Below the pieces are notes generated by a model. The model saw only the letters and a list, made by a program, of their open reading frames with translations, was not told the origin of the DNA and did not search any database. A program made the position numbers and the translations under genes. Shown in pieces: positions 1-9,250 of a DNA stretch of 64,000 bases; positions within the stretch are counted from its first letter, which is position 1; each line of letters begins with the position of its first letter. The DNA is from Burkholderia lata (GTDB lineage Bacteria; Pseudomonadota; Gammaproteobacteria; Burkholderiales; Burkholderiaceae): the NCBI RefSeq assembly GCF_000012945.1, contig NC_007510.1:2790001-2854000 (forward strand), written 5' to 3'.

Positions 1-269
1 CGGATCGCCGAATCGAGGCTGCCTTCGCGATGGCACGCGGCCAGCACGTCCCAGATACCGATCCCGTGCGACAGCACACGCTCGAGCCGCGCGTCATACG
101 CGAGCTCGTGCAGCCCGTGCTCGCCGAGCACCGTGCCGAGCAGCCGCCAGAACTGGTTGCGCGGATGCGCGTAGTACTGCGCGGCATCGAGCGACGCCTC
201 GCCCGGAAAGCTGCCGAGGATCATCGTGTGCGTATTCGCCGCGACGACCGGCGGGAAACCCCGCAACAT
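1..269 (-). CDS. DNA-deoxyinosine / uracil-DNA glycosylase family protein (3' part cut by window edge)
   Basis: Base-excision repair enzyme of the uracil-DNA glycosylase superfamily, predicted to remove deaminated purines or uracil in the cytoplasm. The visible N-terminal 89 residues contain ILGSFPGEASL (about residues 17-27) followed by QYYAHPRNQFWRLLG, the nucleotide-pocket pattern of the hypoxanthine/uracil glycosylase (DUG-like) branch, and later GIGIWDVL. The ATG at 269-267 shares one base with the TGA of ubiC (271-269), so the gene should be translated by coupling in the htpG-ubiC operon. The C-terminal part lies outside the window. Family assignment is fairly firm; exact substrate is not readable. 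Confidence 0.8.
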   Translation of the reverse strand, partial: MLRGFPPVVAANTHTMILGSFPGEASLDAAQYYAHPRNQFWRLLGTVLGEHGLHELAYDARLERVLSHGIGIWDVLAACHREGSLDSAI

Positions 270-865
270 CACGCGCCTCCGCCCGGCCCGCCCGAGCGCG
301 GCCCGTCGCCGTGCGCGTCGAGATGGCGCCACAGCGCCGGCAGCATGCACTCAGTGACCATCAACGGCTTGCCGTGGCGCTGGAACACCGAGCGTCGCGC
401 GGCGAACGAATGCGGCGCTCGCGCCCCGCCAAGCGCATGGGTCGCCAGCGCATACAGCGGATGGCCGGCGATCACGCGCCGGCTGACGAGCGCCGAACGC
501 TCGACCTGCGGATCGCTGTACAGCAGCTCCGCCAGCGGCCGCGTGCGCAGCCGCCGCATGGCCTGCCACACGCCCTTGCTGGCCGCGAGCGGCGCGATGC
601 TGTGCGCGGCGACGTACGGCGTGCCGTCGACCGACAGGATCACCTCGCGCACCCACATCGGCGCGCGCGGTGCACTGGCGACCGCGTCCGGCTCGTCGAA
701 CCACGGGCAGTCGACGGCCTCGCGCGTCACGCGCACGTTCACGCGGCCGAGCCGCGCGAGGTGCGCGGTCAGCGATCCGCCACGCGTCAGCCAGTCGCGC
801 TGATCGAGCGTGCAGCCAGGCCGCGGCGTCTCGCGCCAGCCGGCCTGACCGCCGTCGAATCGCAT
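269..865 (-). CDS. ubiC: chorismate lyase UbiC
   Basis: Predicted to convert chorismate to 4-hydroxybenzoate plus pyruvate, the first step of ubiquinone biosynthesis, in the cytoplasm. The 198-residue protein has family length, and its second half carries the chorismate-lyase signature region: [17 protein letters not shown] then [18 protein letters not shown], with the conserved Glu near the C-terminus. Two starts are possible: ATG at 865 (chosen, MRFDGG) or GTG at 877, which would overlap the htpG stop as GTGA. The gene sits directly behind htpG and overlaps the downstream glycosylase gene by one base, giving a compact three-gene minus-strand unit. Confidence 0.85.
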   Translation of the reverse strand: MRFDGGQAGWRETPRPGCTLDQRDWLTRGGSLTAHLARLGRVNVRVTREAVDCPWFDEPDAVASAPRAPMWVREVILSVDGTPYVAAHSIAPLAASKGVWQAMRRLRTRPLAELLYSDPQVERSALVSRRVIAGHPLYALATHALGGARAPHSFAARRSVFQRHGKPLMVTECMLPALWRHLDAHGDGPRSGGPGGGA

Positions 866-873
866 GCGTGTGT

Positions 874-2772
874 TCACGCGGCGCGCGACAGCAGCAGCGC
901 GTTGGTCCGCTTCACGAAGCTTGCCGGATCGTCGAGCATGCCGCCTTCGGCCAGCAACGCCTGATCGAACAGCAGATGGCACCAGTCGCCAAAATCGGCG
1001 CTGTCGGCCTTCAACTGCTTCACGAGCGCGTGCTCCGGATTGATCTCGAGGATCGGCTGCATCGCCGGCGCGTTCTGGCCGGCCGCCTTCAGCATGCGCT
1101 GCAGGTAGCCGCTCATGTCGTTGTCGTCCGCGACGAGGCACGACGGCGAATCGGTCAGGCGGAACGTGACACGCACTTCCTTCACCTTGTCGCCGAGCGC
1201 TTCCTTCATCTTCTCGACGACCGGCTTGATCGCCTCGCCCGCCTCTTCCTGCGCCTTCTTCTCTTCGTCGTTCAGCTCGCCGAGATCGAGGTCGCCGCGC
1301 GCCACGCTCGCGAGCGGCTTGCCGTCGAATTCCTGCAGGAACGACAGCATCCATTCGTCGACGCGATCGGTCAGCAGCAGCACCTCGACGCCCTTCTTGC
1401 GGAACACTTCAAGATGCGGGCTGTTCTTCGCGGCCTGCCATGCGTCGGCGGTCACGTAGTAGATCCTGCTCTGCTCGGGCTTCATGCGCGACACGTAGTC
1501 GGCGAGCGACACGTCCTGCGCGTCGGTATCGCCGTGCGTCGACGCGAAACGCAGCAGCTTCGCGATGCGCTCGCGGTTCGCGTGATCCTCGCCGAGGCCT
1601 TCCTTCAGCACCTGGCCGAACGCGCCCCAGAACGTCTTGTACTTCTCCTTGCCGGCATCCTCTTCCGCATTCGCGAGCTCTTCGAGCATCGATAGCGCGC
1701 GCTTGGTCACGCCTTCGCGGATCGCCTTCACGTCGCGGCTTTCCTGCAGGATTTCGCGCGACACGTTCAGCGGCAGGTCGGCCGAATCGACGACGCCCTT
1801 CACGAAACGCAGGTATTGCGGCAGCAGCTGCTCGGCATCATCCATGATGAACACGCGCTTCACGTACAGCTTCAGGCCGCCGCGATAGTCGCGGTTCCAC
1901 ATGTCGAACGGCGCGTGCGACGGCACGAACAGCAGTTGCGTGTATTCGCTGCGGCCCTCGACGCGGTTATGCGTCCACGTGAGCGGATCCTGATGATCGT
2001 GTGCGATGTGCTGGTAGAACTGCGTGTACTGCTCGTCGGAGACCTCGCTCTTCGAACGCGTCCACAGCGCGCTCGCCTGGTTGACGGTCTCGTCCTCGTC
2101 CTTCAGGACCATCTCGCCCTTTTCCTGATCCCATTCTTCCTTCTGCATCAGGATCGGCAGCGCAATGTGGTCGGAATACTTCTGGATGATCGACTGCAGG
2201 CGATGCGACGACAGCAGCTCGTCCTCGCCTTCGCGCAGGTGCAGCGTGATCGTCGTGCCGCGTTGCGCGCGCTCGATCGCGTCGATCGTGAAATCGCCCT
2301 CGCCCGCGCTTTCCCAGCGCACGGCTTCGCTCGCCGGCAGGCCCGCGCGACGCGTTTCAACCGTGATCTTGTCGGCGACGATGAAGCCCGAGTAGAAACC
2401 GACGCCGAACTGGCCGATCAGCGCCGCATCCTTCTGCTGGTCGCCGGACAGCTTCGTGAAGAATTCCTTGGTGCCCGAACGCGCGATCGTGCCGAGGTTC
2501 GCGATCGCTTCGTCGCGGCTCATGCCGATGCCGTTGTCGTCGATCGTGATCGTGCGCGCGGCCTTGTCGTAGCCGATGCGAATGCGCACGTTCGGATCGT
2601 CCTCGTACAGCGCGTTGTCCGCGAGCCCTTCGAAACGCAGCTTGTCGGCCGCGTCGGACGCGTTCGACACCAGTTCGCGCAGGAAGATTTCCTTGTTGCT
2701 GTAGAGCGAATGGATCATCAGGTGGAGGAGTTGCTTGACCTCTGCCTGAAAGCTCATCGTTTCGTGTGCCAT
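874..2772 (-). CDS. htpG: molecular chaperone HtpG (Hsp90)
   Basis: Cytoplasmic ATP-dependent Hsp90 chaperone that helps refold client proteins. The 632-residue product matches the usual length. The N-terminal GHKL ATPase domain shows [15 protein letters not shown] (about residues 33-47), DNGIGMS (79-85) and [11 protein letters not shown] (about 124-134), followed by middle and C-terminal dimerisation domains; as in other bacterial forms there is no MEEVD tail. The ATG at 2772 is preceded on the minus strand by a GAGGAAA-type ribosome site. It heads the htpG-ubiC-glycosylase unit, with overlapping or almost touching gene ends. No clear heat-shock promoter could be assigned by eye. Confidence 0.97.
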   Translation of the reverse strand: MAHETMSFQAEVKQLLHLMIHSLYSNKEIFLRELVSNASDAADKLRFEGLADNALYEDDPNVRIRIGYDKAARTITIDDNGIGMSRDEAIANLGTIARSGTKEFFTKLSGDQQKDAALIGQFGVGFYSGFIVADKITVETRRAGLPASEAVRWESAGEGDFTIDAIERAQRGTTITLHLREGEDELLSSHRLQSIIQKYSDHIALPILMQKEEWDQEKGEMVLKDEDETVNQASALWTRSKSEVSDEQYTQFYQHIAHDHQDPLTWTHNRVEGRSEYTQLLFVPSHAPFDMWNRDYRGGLKLYVKRVFIMDDAEQLLPQYLRFVKGVVDSADLPLNVSREILQESRDVKAIREGVTKRALSMLEELANAEEDAGKEKYKTFWGAFGQVLKEGLGEDHANRERIAKLLRFASTHGDTDAQDVSLADYVSRMKPEQSRIYYVTADAWQAAKNSPHLEVFRKKGVEVLLLTDRVDEWMLSFLQEFDGKPLASVARGDLDLGELNDEEKKAQEEAGEAIKPVVEKMKEALGDKVKEVRVTFRLTDSPSCLVADDNDMSGYLQRMLKAAGQNAPAMQPILEINPEHALVKQLKADSADFGDWCHLLFDQALLAEGGMLDDPASFVKRTNALLLSRAA

Positions 2773-2892
2773 GGATGCTGTTTCCTCTTACTTGAACTTG
2801 AATGGTGTGGCGCGAGCGCCCGGCGCGCGATGCCGGCCGGCCCGTGAAAGGCGACCGCCTGACGCTGGCGGTTTGCGCGCGTATCTGGGGAT

Positions 2893-2922
2893 GGCACGCC
2901 CGATTTCAAGGGCGGGCGTGCC
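2893..2922 (-). terminator. hairpin between htpG and the MocR gene
   Basis: A perfect 10-bp stem (GGCACGCCCG / CGGGCGTGCC) with a 10-nt loop lies 9 bases beyond the stop codon of the MocR gene. It could terminate that minus-strand transcript, but no U-run follows it, so it may instead be a processing or pausing hairpin. Confidence 0.4.
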
Positions 2923-2930
2923 GCGCCGCG

Positions 2931-4391
2931 TCACGACGCGCGGCGCACGGCCGAATCGATATAGCGCGACAGCAGCCCCGGCAGCGCCGGATCGCCGCAG
3001 TTCGCGACGTTGAAGCGCATCCACGTGGACGGCGATTGCTGCGGCGAGAACAGGCTGCCCGGCGTCAGCAAAAAGCCGGCCTCGTGCGCGACTGCCGCGA
3101 GCGCGTCCGAATCGACACCCGTGTCGGCCCACAGGAACATCCCGGCCGCCGGCATCGTGAACAGGCCGAGCCCCGTGCGCTCGAGCATCCGCGCGGTCTT
3201 GTCGCGCACGCCGTCGAGCCGCGCGCGCAGCCGCTCGACGTGGCGCCGGTAATGCCCTTCGGTCAGGATCTTGTAAAGCACGCGCTCGTTGAGTTCGGGC
3301 GTCGTCATCCCGACCAGCATCTTCTGGTCGGTGACCGCCTTCGCGATCTCCGGCGCGCATGCGACATAGCCGACCCGCAGGTTCGCCGCGAGCGTCTTCG
3401 AATAGCTGCCGAGGTAGATCACGCGCTTCAGCTGATCGAGGCTCGCGAGGCGCGTGGCCGGATAGCTCGGCGGGCACAGGTCGCCGTATACGTCGTCCTC
3501 GACGACGAGGAAGTCGTACGCCTCCGCGAGCTTCAGGATCCGGAACGCCTGCGCGGCCGACAGCGACGTGCCGGTCGGGTTCTGCAGCACCGAATTGATC
3601 ACGAGCATCTTCGGCCGCCACATCTGGACGAGCGTCTCGAGCGCGTCGAGATCGGGGCCGTCCGGCGTGTACGGCATCCCGACGAGCTGCGCGCCCTGCG
3701 CCGCGAAGCGGCCGAACATCTGGAACCAGGCCGGATCGCCGACGATCACCGCATCGCCGGGCTTCACGTAGATCCGCGAGATCAGGTCGATCGCCTGCGT
3801 GATCCCGGACACCAGCACGATCTGTTCGGGCTTCGCGCCGATTTCCACTTCGGCGAGGCGCGTCTGCAGTTGCTGGCGCAGCGGCAGGAAGCCCTGCGCG
3901 GTGCCGAAGCCGAGCATCTGCGCGCCGGACTGGCGCCCGAGCGCGCGCAGCGCACCGGTGATCAGTTCGCCGTCGAGCCAGCGGCCCGGCAGATAGCCGA
4001 GACCCGGCCCCTTTTCCGGGCTGACGGTGTGCAGCATGTTGCGCAGCAGCCAGACGACGTCGATCGTGTTGTGCACCGGCGCAGCCTCGGCCACGCGTGC
4101 GACGCTGTCAGCCGGCTGCGGGCCGGCGGCCGTGCGCTCGCGCACGTAGAAGCCCGAGCCGCGCCGCGAGTCGAGGTAGCCCTGCGCGACGAGCCGCTCG
4201 TACGCCTCGACGACGGTGAAGCGCGACACGCTCTTGTCGAGCGCGAGCTTGCGGATCGACGGCATCCGCATGCCGGGCCGGAACACGCGTTCGTCGATGC
4301 GCCGCCGCGCCCACTGGACAAGCTGGTCGACGAGCGTGAGCGTGGCCGTGTCGTGCGGCACGGGAATCTGGGCGAGTGGGACGGTGGACAT
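2931..4391 (-). CDS. MocR-type PLP-dependent transcriptional regulator (GntR HTH + aminotransferase fold)
   Basis: DNA-binding regulator of the MocR/GntR class that uses a pyridoxal-phosphate-binding aminotransferase-like domain as its effector sensor. The 486-residue protein begins with a winged helix (about residues 18-85: MPSIRKLALDKSVSRFTVVE, then GYLDSRRGSGFYV), followed by a fold-type I aminotransferase domain with the PLP lysine in LGSYSKTLAANLR near residue 330. The ATG at 4391 is chosen because GGAG lies 9 bases upstream; a TTG at 4406 is less likely. It is divergent from the VOC-DMT-aminotransferase-RidA-PhzF run and is the obvious candidate to control it; the effector is unknown. 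Confidence 0.88.
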   Translation of the reverse strand: MSTVPLAQIPVPHDTATLTLVDQLVQWARRRIDERVFRPGMRMPSIRKLALDKSVSRFTVVEAYERLVAQGYLDSRRGSGFYVRERTAAGPQPADSVARVAEAAPVHNTIDVVWLLRNMLHTVSPEKGPGLGYLPGRWLDGELITGALRALGRQSGAQMLGFGTAQGFLPLRQQLQTRLAEVEIGAKPEQIVLVSGITQAIDLISRIYVKPGDAVIVGDPAWFQMFGRFAAQGAQLVGMPYTPDGPDLDALETLVQMWRPKMLVINSVLQNPTGTSLSAAQAFRILKLAEAYDFLVVEDDVYGDLCPPSYPATRLASLDQLKRVIYLGSYSKTLAANLRVGYVACAPEIAKAVTDQKMLVGMTTPELNERVLYKILTEGHYRRHVERLRARLDGVRDKTARMLERTGLGLFTMPAAGMFLWADTGVDSDALAAVAHEAGFLLTPGSLFSPQQSPSTWMRFNVANCGDPALPGLLSRYIDSAVRRAS

Positions 4392-4407
4392 GGGCTGGAG
4401 CTCCAAC

Positions 4408-4449
4408 TGTACCGAAGGCTATCGCGCCGATTGTACCGTTACTGTGCCG
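4408..4449. promoter_or_regulatory. direct repeats in the MocR divergent promoter region
   Basis: Three copies of the heptamer TGT(A/G)CCG begin at 4408, 4432 and 4443, all in the same orientation, just upstream of the MocR start. Direct-repeat operators are usual for MocR regulators, so these are plausible autoregulatory sites that could also control the divergent genes. This is inference from the pattern only. Confidence 0.4.
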
Positions 4450-4621
4450 GTAGCGACGATTACAGTTGATCGCAATGGCGACCGTGCGGCCGCCGCTCCG
4501 GCCCCGCCGCATCGGGCATCGCGCCCACCGGCCTGCATCGCGGCCGGTACGCCGGCCGGTCCGGCCACCGCCCGGCGCATCGCCCGCCCACCATGACACT
4601 TTCGCTTCCCGACCGACGTTC

Positions 4622-5314
4622 ATGCCAGCCCGCTCCCTGACACTCGACCATCTCGTGATCGCCGCGCGCACGCTCGACGAAGGCGTACGCCATGTCGCCG
4701 ACGCACTCGGTATCGAACCGGCCGGCGGCGGCCGCCACCCGCTGATGCGGACCCACAATGCACTATTCGGCGCGTGGGGCGGGCTCTACCTCGAAGTGAT
4801 CGCGATCGACCCCGATGCGCCGGCGCCGAACGACAGCGCGGAGCCGCCGCGCGCGCGGCTGTTCGGGCTCGACGAGCCGGCCACGCACACGCGGCTCGCG
4901 CAAGGCCCGTTTCTCGCGCACTGGGTCGCGCGGGTCGACCGTCCGCGCCAGCTCGCGCTGTGGCAGAGCCAGTACCCGGCGCGCATCCCGCCGGTCGTCG
5001 CGATGCGGCGCGGCGACCTGAGCTGGGGCCTCACGGTGCCGGACGACGGCACGTTCCCCGCGTGGCAAGGCACGGGCGACGGCCTCCTGCCGTCGCTGAT
5101 CCAGTGGGACAGCGCGCGCCACCCGGCCGAATCGCTGCCGGGCGACGGCGTCGCGCTGAAGGCACTCAAGGGTGCCCACCCGCGTGCGGACGCGATCCGC
5201 GAGCAGCTCGACTGGCTCGGCGCCGCCCACCTGCTCGACCTCGAAGCCACCGACGGCCCGCCCGCGCTGGTCGCCGAATTCGACACGCCGCAGGGCACGC
5301 GCACGCTGCGCTGA
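4622..5314 (+). CDS. VOC family / glyoxalase-like domain protein
   Basis: A 230-residue protein of the vicinal-oxygen-chelate superfamily, probably the glyoxalase-like domain 3 type. It begins LTLDHLVIAARTLDEGVRHV, where the DHLVI histidine is the typical first metal ligand, and continues with a second half suited to the paired beta-alpha-beta-beta-beta modules. Substrate and metal are not predictable. The ATG at 4622 starts directly before the domain; the longer upstream extension is Arg/Pro-rich and unlikely to be translated. It is the first gene of a plus-strand group with a DMT exporter (56 bases downstream), aminotransferase, RidA and PhzF-like genes. Confidence 0.7.
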   Translation: MPARSLTLDHLVIAARTLDEGVRHVADALGIEPAGGGRHPLMRTHNALFGAWGGLYLEVIAIDPDAPAPNDSAEPPRARLFGLDEPATHTRLAQGPFLAHWVARVDRPRQLALWQSQYPARIPPVVAMRRGDLSWGLTVPDDGTFPAWQGTGDGLLPSLIQWDSARHPAESLPGDGVALKALKGAHPRADAIREQLDWLGAAHLLDLEATDGPPALVAEFDTPQGTRTLR

Positions 5315-5370
5315 ACCCCCTGCCGCCCCCTGAACTACACCAATACCGGCAACACGGAGACACCCCTCAC

Positions 5371-6279
5371 ATGAATTCGCGCGAAACCCGGGGCATGCTG
5401 CTCGGCCTCATCGGCGTGATGATCTTCAGCCTGACGCTGCCGATGACGCGCATCGTCGTCTCCGAACTCCATCCGCTGCTCAACGGGCTCGGCCGCGCGC
5501 TGGCCGCCGCGGTCCCGGCCGGCCTGCTGCTGTGGTGGCGCCGCGAGCCGCTGCCGACCCGCGCGCAACTGAAAAGCCTCGCGATCACGTCGCTCGGCGT
5601 GATCATCGCGTACCCGGTGTTCTCCGCGTGGGCGATGAAATCGGTCCCGGCGTCGCACGGCGCGGTGGTCAACGGCCTGCAGCCGCTGTTCGTCGCGCTG
5701 TACGCCGCATGGCTGTCGCACGAACGGCCGTCGAAGGCGTTCTGGGCCAGTGCGGTGGCCGGGAGCGCGCTCGTGATCGCGTTCGCGCTGCGCGACGGCG
5801 GCGGCACCGTGCAGGCCGGCGACGCGCTGATGCTCGTCGCGGTTGGCATCGGCGCGCTCGGTTATGCGGAAGGCGCGCGCCTCGCGCGCCAGATCGGCGG
5901 CTGGCAGGTGATCTGCTGGGCGCTCGTCGTGTCCGCGCCGTTCCTCGTGCTGCCGGTCGGCTGGCTCGCGTGGATGCAGCATGCCGCACATCCGGGCCCG
6001 CTCGCCCTGCGCACGTGGCTCGCATTCGGCTACGTGACCCTCTTTTCGCAATTCATCGGCTTTTTCGCGTGGTATGCGGGGCTCGCGATGGGCGGCATCG
6101 CGCGCGTCGGCCAGGTGCAATTGCTGCAGATTTTCTTCACGATCGCCTTTTCCGCGCTGCTGTTCGGCGAAACGGTGACGCCGTCGACGTGGCTGTTCGC
6201 GGCCGCGGTGATCGCCACCGTGATGCTCGGGCGCCGCTCGGCGGTCACCACCGCCGCGCGACCGGCTCGCGCCGGCTGA
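5371..6279 (+). CDS. DMT superfamily transporter (EamA domains)
   Basis: Inner-membrane permease of the drug/metabolite transporter family; many members export amino acids or their derivatives. The 302-residue protein has about ten hydrophobic segments arranged as two EamA repeats, starting MNSRETRGMLLGLIGVMIFS and ending with a short basic tail. The ATG at 5371 is preceded by ACGGAGA. Position between a VOC protein and a PLP aminotransferase suggests export of an amino-acid-like compound handled by the cluster, but no substrate can be read from the sequence. Confidence 0.85.
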   Translation: MNSRETRGMLLGLIGVMIFSLTLPMTRIVVSELHPLLNGLGRALAAAVPAGLLLWWRREPLPTRAQLKSLAITSLGVIIAYPVFSAWAMKSVPASHGAVVNGLQPLFVALYAAWLSHERPSKAFWASAVAGSALVIAFALRDGGGTVQAGDALMLVAVGIGALGYAEGARLARQIGGWQVICWALVVSAPFLVLPVGWLAWMQHAAHPGPLALRTWLAFGYVTLFSQFIGFFAWYAGLAMGGIARVGQVQLLQIFFTIAFSALLFGETVTPSTWLFAAAVIATVMLGRRSAVTTAARPARAG

Positions 6280-6431
6280 ACAGCTGCGCCATAATGGACG
6301 TTTTGCCTGATCGGTTTTGCCCACCCGGCCGCGAAGGCTCGATCGCGCTCGTGCCTGCCCACCCGGCAGCGTCGAAGCGATTTGCCCGAACGACCTTTCT
6401 TGACTGACCACGATATCCGAACGAGGAGACT

Positions 6432-7613
6432 ATGAATCCGAGCGACCTGCATCCGCCGCACTGGCAGCTTTCCGAACGCGCACGCAAGCTGACGAGCTCT
6501 GCAATCCGCGAAATCCTGAAGGTCACGGAACGCCCCGAGGTCATCTCGTTCGCCGGCGGCCTGCCCGCCCCTGCCACGTTCCCGGCCGAGCGCATGCGCG
6601 CCGCCGCCGATCGCGTGCTGCGCGACGCGCCGGCCGCCGCGCTCCAGTACAGCGCGACCGAAGGCTACCTGCCGCTGCGCGAATGGATCGCCGAGCGCTA
6701 CAGCGTGCGCGTGTCGCAGGTGCTGATCACGACCGGCTCGCAGCAGGCGCTCGACCTGCTCGGCAAGGCGCTCGTCGATCCGGGCAGCCCGATCCTCGTC
6801 GAAACCCCCACCTACCTCGGCGCGCTGCAGTCGTTCTCGCTGTACGAGCCGCGCTACGTGCAGGTGCCGACCGACGAGCAGGGCCTGCTGCCGGACGGCC
6901 TCACGCCCGAACTCACGCAAGGCGCGCGCCTGCTGTACGCGCAGCCGAACTTCCAGAACCCGACCGGCCGCCGCCTGCCCGTCGAGCGCCGCCGCGCGCT
7001 CGCCGCGTTCGCGCAATCGAGCCCGTTCCCGGTGCTGGAAGACGATCCGTACGGCGCGCTGAACTACCGCGGCGAGCCGCTGCCGACGATGCTGTCGATG
7101 GCGCCCGATCACATCGTGCACCTCGGCACGTTCTCGAAGGTGCTCGCACCGGGCCTGCGGATCGGCTACATCATTGCCCCCGAAGAACTCCACTTCAAGC
7201 TCGTACAGGCCAAGCAGGCCACCGACCTGCACACGCCGACGCTCACGCAGCGCATCGCGCACGAAGTGATCAAGGACGGCTTCCTCGACGAGCACATCCC
7301 GACGATCCGCGAGCTGTACAGCGCGCAATGCGACGCGATGCTCGCCGCGCTCGAGCGCCACATGCCGGAAGGCATCACGTGGAACCGCCCGGAAGGCGGG
7401 ATGTTCATCTGGGTGAACCTGCCCGCGCAGATCGACAGCATGAAGCTGCTCGCCACGGCCGTCGACAACCACGTCGCCTTCGTGCCGGGCGCGCCGTTCT
7501 TCGCGGACAACGCGCAACAGAACACGCTGCGCCTGTCGTTCGTGACGGTGCCGCCCGAGAAGATCGAGGAAGGCGTCGCGCGCCTCGGCAAGCTGCTGCG
7601 CGAGCGTCTCTGA
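6432..7613 (+). CDS. PLP-dependent aminotransferase, class I/II (2-aminoadipate transaminase / LysN-like)
   Basis: Cytoplasmic fold-type I aminotransferase of 393 residues without a DNA-binding domain. Visible family features are ISFAGGLPAPATFP near the N-terminus, ALQYSATEGYLPLRE, the QPNFQNPTGRRL asparagine-containing PLP contact, LEDDPYG, and the Schiff-base lysine in HLGTFSKVLAPGLRIGY at about residue 236, ending with an Arg that would bind the substrate carboxylate. It resembles enzymes annotated as 2-aminoadipate or aromatic/branched-chain aminotransferases. GAGGAG lies before the ATG. RidA follows 42 bases downstream, consistent with this enzyme or a partner making reactive enamine intermediates. 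Confidence 0.88.
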   Translation: MNPSDLHPPHWQLSERARKLTSSAIREILKVTERPEVISFAGGLPAPATFPAERMRAAADRVLRDAPAAALQYSATEGYLPLREWIAERYSVRVSQVLITTGSQQALDLLGKALVDPGSPILVETPTYLGALQSFSLYEPRYVQVPTDEQGLLPDGLTPELTQGARLLYAQPNFQNPTGRRLPVERRRALAAFAQSSPFPVLEDDPYGALNYRGEPLPTMLSMAPDHIVHLGTFSKVLAPGLRIGYIIAPEELHFKLVQAKQATDLHTPTLTQRIAHEVIKDGFLDEHIPTIRELYSAQCDAMLAALERHMPEGITWNRPEGGMFIWVNLPAQIDSMKLLATAVDNHVAFVPGAPFFADNAQQNTLRLSFVTVPPEKIEEGVARLGKLLRERL

Positions 7614-7655
7614 TCCCCTTTTTCCTGTCACGACTCTCTACGAGGAATCGAATAC

Positions 7656-8114
7656 ATGGCTAACGTCTACGACAAACTCAAGTCGCTCGGCATCGAGCTC
7701 CCGACCGCCGGCGCACCGGCCGCCGCCTACGTGATGAGCGCGCAAACCGGCAACACGGTCTTCCTGTCGGGCCACATCGCGAAGAAGGACGGCAAGGTCT
7801 GGGCCGGCAAGCTCGGCGCGGATCTGCAGACGGAAGACGGCAAGGCCGCCGCCCGCTCGATCGCGATCGACCTGCTCGCGACGCTGCACGCGCACACCGG
7901 CGACCTGAACAAGGTCACGCGCATCGTCAAGCTGATGAGCCTCGTCAACTCGACGCTCGACTTCACCGAACAGCACGTCGTGACGAACGGCGCGTCGGAA
8001 CTGATCGCGGAAGTGTTCGGCGACGCAGGCAAGCACGCGCGCTCGGCATTCGGCGTGGCACAGATCCCGCTCGGCGCGTGCGTCGAGATCGAGCTGATCG
8101 CCGAAGTTGCGTAA
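7656..8114 (+). CDS. RidA family protein (reactive imine deaminase)
   Basis: Small cytoplasmic protein of the YjgF/YER057c/UK114 family, whose characterised members hydrolyse the enamine/imine intermediates released by PLP enzymes. The 152-residue product is slightly longer than classic RidA and fits the YoaB/YjgH-like branch. It keeps VFLSGHIAKKDGKVWAGKLG, GDLNKVTRIVKLMSLVN and the conserved arginine in HARSAFGVAQIPLGACVEIE. A GAGGAA site precedes the ATG. It lies between the aminotransferase and the PhzF gene, only 13 bases from the latter, so the three are likely cotranscribed. Confidence 0.9.
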   Translation: MANVYDKLKSLGIELPTAGAPAAAYVMSAQTGNTVFLSGHIAKKDGKVWAGKLGADLQTEDGKAAARSIAIDLLATLHAHTGDLNKVTRIVKLMSLVNSTLDFTEQHVVTNGASELIAEVFGDAGKHARSAFGVAQIPLGACVEIELIAEVA

Positions 8115-8127
8115 CGGACGCACCGCG

Positions 8128-9009
8128 ATGTCCGGTCATCGGGTCCGCTTCAAGCAGGTCGACGTGTTCACGGCGGTGCCGTTCAAGGGCAACGCGCTCG
8201 CCGTGGTGTTCGACGCCGATTCGCTCGGCGACGACGACATGCTCGCGATCGCCCGCTGGACGAACCTGTCGGAAACGACGTTCCTCTGCACGCCGACCGA
8301 TCCGGAAGCCGACTACCGCGTCCGGATCTTCACGACGGAAGGCGAACTGCCGTTCGCCGGCCACCCGACGCTGGGCACCGCGCATGCGTTCCTGGAAAAC
8401 GGCGCCCGACCGCGCACGCCGGGCCGGCTGATCCAGCAGTGCGGGGTCGGCCGGGTCGCGCTGCGCGAGCAGGCCGACGGCTGGGCGTTCGCCGCGCCGC
8501 CGGCACGCGTCACACCGCTCGACCGTTCGGACTACGCGGCGCTGGCTGCCGCGTTGCGCAGCGACGCGATCGACCTGGATGCCGAGCCGTGCGCGGTCGA
8601 CAACGGCGCACCGTGGCTGGTCGTGCGACTGCAGTCGGCCGATGCTTGCATCGGCCTGACGCCCGATCCGGCTTTGCTGGAGGCGCTCACACGCCGCTAC
8701 GGCACGGACGGCGTCGCGGTCTACGCGCCACACGCCGAAGGCGGCCCCGCGACGTTCGAAATCCGCTGCCTGATGACGGGCGGCAACTTCGGCTTCGGCG
8801 AGGATCCCGTCACCGGCAGCGCAAACGCCGCGCTCGCCGGGCTGCTGACGCGGCAGGAACGCCGCCCCGGCCAGTCGTATACGGCCCGCCAGGGTACGGC
8901 GATCGGCCGCGACGGCCGTATCTTCGTCAGCTATGACGAAGACGGCACCACATGGATCGGCGGCCACGTCGTCACGGTCGTCGACGGCACCTTCCTGTCA
9001 CCTGCCTGA
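8128..9009 (+). CDS. PhzF family phenazine-biosynthesis-like isomerase/epimerase
   Basis: Member of the PhzF/diaminopimelate-epimerase fold family, which catalyses isomerisations by shuttling a proton from a conserved glutamate. The 293-residue protein has the N-terminal VDVFTAVPFKGNALAVVFD signature, the catalytic Glu in WTNLSETTFL, the LPFAGHPTLGTAH loop and in the C-terminal half GFGEDPVTGSANAALAG, all intact. No phenazine genes are near, so it is a general PhzF-like enzyme rather than a phenazine biosynthesis protein. It ends the MocR-linked gene run. Confidence 0.88.
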   Translation: MSGHRVRFKQVDVFTAVPFKGNALAVVFDADSLGDDDMLAIARWTNLSETTFLCTPTDPEADYRVRIFTTEGELPFAGHPTLGTAHAFLENGARPRTPGRLIQQCGVGRVALREQADGWAFAAPPARVTPLDRSDYAALAAALRSDAIDLDAEPCAVDNGAPWLVVRLQSADACIGLTPDPALLEALTRRYGTDGVAVYAPHAEGGPATFEIRCLMTGGNFGFGEDPVTGSANAALAGLLTRQERRPGQSYTARQGTAIGRDGRIFVSYDEDGTTWIGGHVVTVVDGTFLSPA

Positions 9010-9127
9010 CATTTCGCGATGTGCGATGGCGCCGGCCCGTCCGGCGCCCCCTACGATTCGCCCAACTATCGCAAAAACGTTCCAGCCAGTAATATCGGGC
9101 CTAATCCGTTGTTTCGGAGGTCTGTCC

Positions 9128-9178
9128 ATGGTTGCGTGTCCCGCGAACGAACAGACGTCGGGACAACCCCAACCCTAG
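9128..9178 (+). pseudogene. possible original 5' end of the GGDEF-EAL gene, closed by an in-frame TAG
   Basis: An ATG at 9128 follows a strong CGGAGG site and opens a 16-codon reading frame that ends in TAG at 9176-9178. The very same frame is open again immediately after the TAG and runs without interruption into the GGDEF-EAL protein. The codon before the stop context reads ...QPQP, so a CAG-to-TAG change would explain it. Either the gene's normal start has been lost and translation now depends on the GTG at 9251, or the 16-codon ORF is a leader. Confidence 0.45.
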
Positions 9179-9250
9179 ATAGCCATCCAGACGGATGGCG
9201 CACGCGAGCAGGACGCCGCCCTCTTCGATGAGATCATCGCGCGGCTGTCG

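Noticed and set aside
8128..9009. Phenazine biosynthesis locus
   Set aside because: Only a PhzF-fold protein is present; none of the core phenazine genes is near.
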